Source: Phormidesmis priestleyi (GTDB lineage Bacteria > Cyanobacteriota > Cyanobacteriia > Phormidesmidales > Phormidesmidaceae). From it: 9,180 bases of DNA. Below are positions 6,155 to 9,180 of the stretch, in pieces. The position numbers and the translations under genes were made by a program. The notes under the pieces are model-generated. The model was not told the origin of the DNA. It was given only the letters and a program-made list of their open reading frames with translations, and ran no database searches. The stretch covers positions 1 to 9,180 of the forward strand of contig QBMP01000184.1 in assembly GCA_003242115.1 (NCBI GenBank). The letters are read 5' to 3'. Positions within the stretch are counted from its first letter, which is position 1. Every line of letters begins with the position of its first letter.

Positions 6155-8698
6155 TTACTGAGCAACAATAGCTAATGTCTTATCATCGTCACGGCTACTC
6201 TCCAGCCAATTTTTGTTAGCTAAAATAAACTCTGTAGCAGCTTCTGCGGGCAATGGCTTAGCAAAAAAGTATCCCTGCCCATAGTTACACTTGAGCTTTT
6301 GTAAACCAGCTAGCTGAGCGGCAGTTTCTATCCCCTCAGCAATCACATCCATCCCCAGTTGATGGCCCAGCGAAATAATGGTTTTGACAATCTCACCATC
6401 CTCTCCCGACTCTTCTTCCATTCGTCCGACAAAAGACTGATCCACCTTTAGCGTATCGGTTGGCAGCTGATGCAGATAGCTCAGCGACGAATATCCTGTG
6501 CCAAAATCATCCAGACTCAGTTTCAGATTCAAAGCTTTTAGCTTCACAAGCTGCTCAATGGTGCCATTGACATCTTCCATCGCCGCACTTTCTGTCAGCT
6601 CTAGCTTAAGGCAGTGACTCTCTAACCCAGTTTTTTTCAAAATACTAGACACCTCCTCCGAGAGACTAGCCTGATTAAACTGCTTGGGCGAAAGGTTAAC
6701 ACTCACCATTAAGTCTTTAGCATACGCAAACTGCTGCTGCCACCCATACATCTGAGCGCAGGCTTCTGCCAAAATCCAGCTACCCAGCGGCACAATCAGC
6801 CCTGTCTCTTCTGCCGCCGGAATAAAATTTCCTGGAGAGACAAGCCCTTGCTGCGGATGCTGCCAGCGTACCAGCGCCTCAAACCCAGCCAGCTTGCCCG
6901 TTAATAAATTAATAATTGGCTGGTAATAAAGCAAAAACTCTTGCCTATCAATCGCCTTTCTCAGCTCACCTTCCAAATGAAACCGCTTAACCGCTTCTAA
7001 TCGCATTCCCGGATCAAAAATTTCATAGTGCTCTTTTCCCAGTGCCCGGGCCCTTGACATTGCTCTGTGAGCATCTTGCATCAGCGTTTCCGCCTGATCA
7101 GGGCGGCCAATTTGATCGAACGCAATGCCAATGCTAAAGCTGGTTGTCACTGGCTGCTCCTCAATTTCAAAAGCTTCCGATAGCCTGTTGTACAGCTTGT
7201 CAGCGATCTTGGTTACCTGACTGGCCTCAGTCAAATTTTGGAGCAAAATAGCAAACTCATCACCCCCAATTCGAGCCAGATGAGCTTTCACTGGCAGCAG
7301 CGATTTAATGCGCTCAGCCGCCTGCATCAGCAGCAAATCGCCAAACCGATGGCCAAAGCTTTCATTAATTGCCTTAAAGTGGTCTAGATCTAGCAGCAAA
7401 ATGGCTGAAGAGGCATGTATTCCTGCCGGATCAACCCTTTGAATTGCCCGCCGCAGCCGTCTGATAAACAAGGAGCGATTCGGCAACTCTGTGAGTGGAT
7501 CATAAAATGACTGATAAAACACCTGATAGGTAATGAGCGCTCCACTGGTCAACATAAGAGCGAGGGCAGGTGCAGCAAAAGGAATCCAGCCCATCAAGCT
7601 AAAAGAAATTAAACAAACGCCCCCCAAAACAGCTAATTCAGTCAGTAGCACCATGCCTAGCAACGCGGAGCGCTTCATCCGCCAAACCACAAAGCCCCCT
7701 GCTAGCGACCATCCCCACATCCAAGCGATTTCTCCCCACTGGGGCCAGTACCAAAACAGTGGCTTAGCATCCAAGACACTGCTCAAAACTTGACTGACGA
7801 TTTGAGCATGTATCAGCACACCGGGCATCACATGCTCACCGGTTTTTTGTGAGCTGTAGGGCGTATAGAAAAAATCTTTGGCGCTCGGCGCACTCACGCC
7901 AATTAGCACAACTTTATCTTCAATCCATCCCGGCTCGACTTTGCCCTCCATTACCTCACTGAGCGTAACTTTTCTAGCTACGAAGTTGGATGAGCGGTAG
8001 TTCAACAGAATTTGATAGCCAGCGGAGTTGATATTGTCGTATCCACCGGATTTGGCTGTTAGCGGGACAAAGTTAGTCGCCCCTAAATGGATAGCTTCGC
8101 CATCGACTGTAAAGGCTTTATTCTCTGCCTCTAAATATTTGCGGCTAAGCTGTAGCGCAAAGGAATACAGCTTGGTGTCGTCTTCAACCGCGAATAGCAG
8201 GCCACGGCGCAAGATTCCATCCGAGTCTATGACAAAATCGTTAAAACCCACCTGACTAGGATCTAAATTAGGCGGCGGCGGAATGTAATCATCGGCATTG
8301 ACACCTAATGCCGTGATAGCAACTACTTTGGGCGATTCCAAGGCTTCTCTGAGCGCTGCTTGGCCTTGACCTTGGGGGATGTCTCTATAAATGTCTAGCC
8401 CAATGGCTGTGGGCTTTTGCTTTTGCAATTGGTTTAGTAAGTTGGCCACAGTCTGATCTGACATGGGCCATTCACTTTGGTTGCGAATGTCTTCTTCGGT
8501 GATTTCGACTACGAGCAGACGAGGATCAGGGCCTTGGTCAGCTTGCAGCCTCACCATATGATCAAAGGCAAGCAGTTCGAGCGACTGGAGGCCACTGATT
8601 TGTCTCAAGGCTAGTAGCAGACCTGTAACGACGATGCTAGCTAGCCAATAGGGCTGGGTTTGCAGTCGTTTGTAGAGGTTAGCAGCAGGTAAAGACAA
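6155..8698 (-). CDS. Membrane-bound CHASE2-GGDEF-EAL cyclic di-GMP turnover protein
   Basis: The product is 847 aa from the TTG at 8698. Order: a transmembrane helix (about residues 16-32, WLASIVVTGLLLAL); an extracytoplasmic CHASE2 sensor (about 35-315) containing FDHMVRL, GPDPRLLVVEITEEDI, AIGLDIYRD and DKVVLIGVSAPSAKD; three more helices (about 322-392); a GGDEF diguanylate cyclase domain (about 400-555) with DLDHFKAINESFGH and intact GGDEF (478-482); and an EAL phosphodiesterase domain (about 570-825). The EAL domain keeps FEALVRW (E607), SVNLSP, LELTES, DDFGTGYSSL, LKVDQSF, AEGIET and GQGYFFAKP, the usual metal- and substrate-binding set. The inhibitory RxxD site five residues before GGDEF reads PVKA, so product inhibition there is probably lost. 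Both activities look possible; net direction is unknown. Start: this TTG has AGGAGGG 6 nt upstream, whereas the in-frame TTG at 8758 (867 aa) has none. Confidence 0.92.
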   Translation of the reverse strand: MSLPAANLYKRLQTQPYWLASIVVTGLLLALRQISGLQSLELLAFDHMVRLQADQGPDPRLLVVEITEEDIRNQSEWPMSDQTVANLLNQLQKQKPTAIGLDIYRDIPQGQGQAALREALESPKVVAITALGVNADDYIPPPPNLDPSQVGFNDFVIDSDGILRRGLLFAVEDDTKLYSFALQLSRKYLEAENKAFTVDGEAIHLGATNFVPLTAKSGGYDNINSAGYQILLNYRSSNFVARKVTLSEVMEGKVEPGWIEDKVVLIGVSAPSAKDFFYTPYSSQKTGEHVMPGVLIHAQIVSQVLSSVLDAKPLFWYWPQWGEIAWMWGWSLAGGFVVWRMKRSALLGMVLLTELAVLGGVCLISFSLMGWIPFAAPALALMLTSGALITYQVFYQSFYDPLTELPNRSLFIRRLRRAIQRVDPAGIHASSAILLLDLDHFKAINESFGHRFGDLLLMQAAERIKSLLPVKAHLARIGGDEFAILLQNLTEASQVTKIADKLYNRLSEAFEIEEQPVTTSFSIGIAFDQIGRPDQAETLMQDAHRAMSRARALGKEHYEIFDPGMRLEAVKRFHLEGELRKAIDRQEFLLYYQPIINLLTGKLAGFEALVRWQHPQQGLVSPGNFIPAAEETGLIVPLGSWILAEACAQMYGWQQQFAYAKDLMVSVNLSPKQFNQASLSEEVSSILKKTGLESHCLKLELTESAAMEDVNGTIEQLVKLKALNLKLSLDDFGTGYSSLSYLHQLPTDTLKVDQSFVGRMEEESGEDGEIVKTIISLGHQLGMDVIAEGIETAAQLAGLQKLKCNYGQGYFFAKPLPAEAATEFILANKNWLESSRDDDKTLAIVAQ

Positions 8699-8704
8699 TG
8701 GAAT

Positions 8705-8711
8705 CCCTCCT
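8705..8711 (-). promoter_or_regulatory. Strong Shine-Dalgarno setting a TTG start for the CHASE2-GGDEF-EAL gene
   Basis: AGGAGGG on the minus strand (plus CCCTCCT) stands 6 nt before the TTG at 8698. No ATG or GTG is suitably placed, and the upstream in-frame TTG at 8758 lacks such a site, so the shorter 847-residue form is preferred. Confidence 0.65.
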
Positions 8712-8770
8712 GAGAAGATGTCGGCGGACGGGAGGGTTACTATTTCTAGATTTCCCAATGGCCGATGGCC

Positions 8771-8787
8771 TTAATCATCTTAATCAT
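8771..8787. repeat. Short direct repeat in the c-di-GMP gene leader
   Basis: TTAATCAT occurs at 8771-8778 and again at 8780-8787, one base apart. It lies between the candidate -10 (8799-8804) and the ribosome-binding site, so it could be a regulator half-site pair or part of the leader. Nothing more specific can be said. Confidence 0.45.
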
Positions 8788-8820
8788 TTAGTGAGGAGCT
8801 TATCAGCTATTGAGTTAGTC

Positions 8821-8856
8821 TCATTGGTTAATTCATTGGTTAATTCATTGGTTAAC
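8821..8856 (-). promoter_or_regulatory. Three tandem 12-bp repeats, Pho-box-like, upstream of the c-di-GMP gene
   Basis: TCATTGGTTAAT is repeated three times without gaps (8821-8832, 8833-8844, 8845-8856; the last copy ends in C). Read towards the CHASE2-GGDEF-EAL gene each copy gives a TTAACCA core. Cyanobacterial Pho boxes are three direct repeats of about TTAACC(T/A) separated by 3 bp (period 11). Core and copy number agree, but the period here is 12, so identity is uncertain. A -10-like GATAAG sits 16 bp downstream of the last repeat on the minus strand without a normal -35, as expected for an activator-dependent promoter. Confidence 0.5.
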
Positions 8857-9019
8857 TCCACTCTATGAACGATGCCTTTTGCTGACCTGAGGGGCTGCGA
8901 TCGCTAAGTGTGTGTGCATAGTGGCAGCAGCTTGAAGCAGAGCGGCGATCATCGGCGGTGAGCGGCTAGTGTGAGCAACGGATATTTGGGAAAGGGTTGG
9001 GATTGATCTGGGCGAATTG

Positions 9020-9049
9020 TTGACTCGATGGGCGATCGCTGCCAACAAT
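9020..9049 (+). promoter_or_regulatory. Candidate promoter for the downstream short ORF
   Basis: TTGACT (9020-9025, five of six matches to TTGACA) is followed after 18 bp by AACAAT (9044-9049, four of six matches to TATAAT). Transcription would begin near 9056, about 26 nt before the ATG at 9082. A GCGATCGC octamer lies in the spacer. Confidence 0.35.
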
Positions 9050-9081
9050 AGAAAAGCAATCGTTTTGATTTGAGAATCGCT

Positions 9082-9165
9082 ATGGCCAGTATTCAGCCCA
9101 CTAAAGTACCCAATATGGAGCGTCCCTTGCCGGGTGACAACAGGGCTACATCACCTGTTTCATAA
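9082..9165 (+). CDS. Short ORF of 27 codons, uncertain
   Basis: An ATG at 9082 opens a frame encoding MASIQPTKVPNMERPLPGDN and then RATSPVS before a TAA at 9163. I do not recognise it. In its favour are a promoter-like pair at 9020-9049 giving a short leader, GAG at 9072-9074 as a weak ribosome-binding site, and a gap of nearly 400 bp to the divergent neighbour that implies a plus-strand transcript. Against it are its small size, a hydrophilic composition with no motif, and closeness to the window end. It could be a leader peptide, a real small protein, or the truncated start of a broken gene. Confidence 0.3.
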   Translation: MASIQPTKVPNMERPLPGDNRATSPVS

Positions 9166-9180
9166 GGGATAGGGCCACAA

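Larger units (their letters stand above)
8699..9081. other. Divergent intergenic region before the c-di-GMP gene
   Basis: This 383-bp stretch holds the minus-strand ribosome-binding site, a short repeat at 8771-8787 (TTAATCAT twice, 9-bp period), a -10-like GATAAG on the minus strand (8804-8799), the triple 12-bp repeat at 8821-8856, two GCGATCGC octamers and a plus-strand promoter candidate at 9020-9049. I see no convincing gene in it, apart from the possibility that the c-di-GMP gene starts at 8758. Confidence 0.55.

Noticed and set aside
8821..8856. Repeats as a CRISPR array or replication iterons
   Set aside because: Units are 12 bp, gapless and only three, so there are no spacers; nothing nearby (no rep gene or DnaA-box cluster that I can see) suggests an origin. 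A regulatory site is the simpler reading.
8863..9048. Minus-strand ORF of 61 codons in the intergenic region
   Set aside because: TTG start without a ribosome-binding site, composition without recognisable motif, and it overlaps the plus-strand promoter candidate. Not supported as a gene.

Overview
The window looks like cyanobacterial chromosome. The octamer GCGATCGC, characteristic of cyanobacterial genomes, occurs at least six times (starting near 1854, 4633, 5088, 5633, 8897 and 9032). The gene content also fits: a small protochlorophyllide-reductase-type (PCP_red) protein, a CHASE2-GGDEF-EAL signalling protein and a Crp-type regulator. I cannot place it more precisely; GC content is moderate and intergenic DNA is AT-rich.

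Layout. (1) Positions 1-323, minus strand: the N-terminal part of a Crp/Fnr-type cyclic-nucleotide-binding protein, cut by the window edge. (2) 324-840: a 517-bp divergent intergenic region with candidate promoters for both neighbours, a perfect 10-bp tandem duplication and a palindrome. (3) 841-5859, plus strand: one very large gene (1672 aa). Its product joins an N-terminal helical/coiled-coil region, about 700 residues of acidic low-complexity sequence with in-frame minisatellites, and a C-terminal Hsp70/actin-fold ATPase-like domain. This is the most unusual object here. (4) 5906-6085, minus: a 59-aa stand-alone PCP_red-domain protein, convergent with the large gene. (5) 6155-8698, minus: a membrane-anchored CHASE2-GGDEF-EAL protein predicted to make and/or break cyclic di-GMP. 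(6) 8699-9081: a regulatory intergenic region with three copies of a 12-bp repeat resembling a Pho box in core sequence but not in period, plus a plausible plus-strand promoter. (7) 9082-9165, plus: a 27-codon ORF of uncertain reality.

The genes do not form an obvious single pathway. Two are nucleotide-second-messenger proteins (a cyclic-nucleotide-binding regulator and a c-di-GMP turnover enzyme). The large Hsp70-like protein stands alone between two intergenic regions and is likely transcribed by itself. No rRNA, tRNA, CRISPR array, insertion sequence or convincing intrinsic terminator was seen. The best candidate for something undescribed is the large protein: its ATPase-like domain sits at the C-terminus behind a coiled coil and a long acidic linker, the reverse of normal Hsp70 order, and one of its nucleotide-binding motifs is altered.
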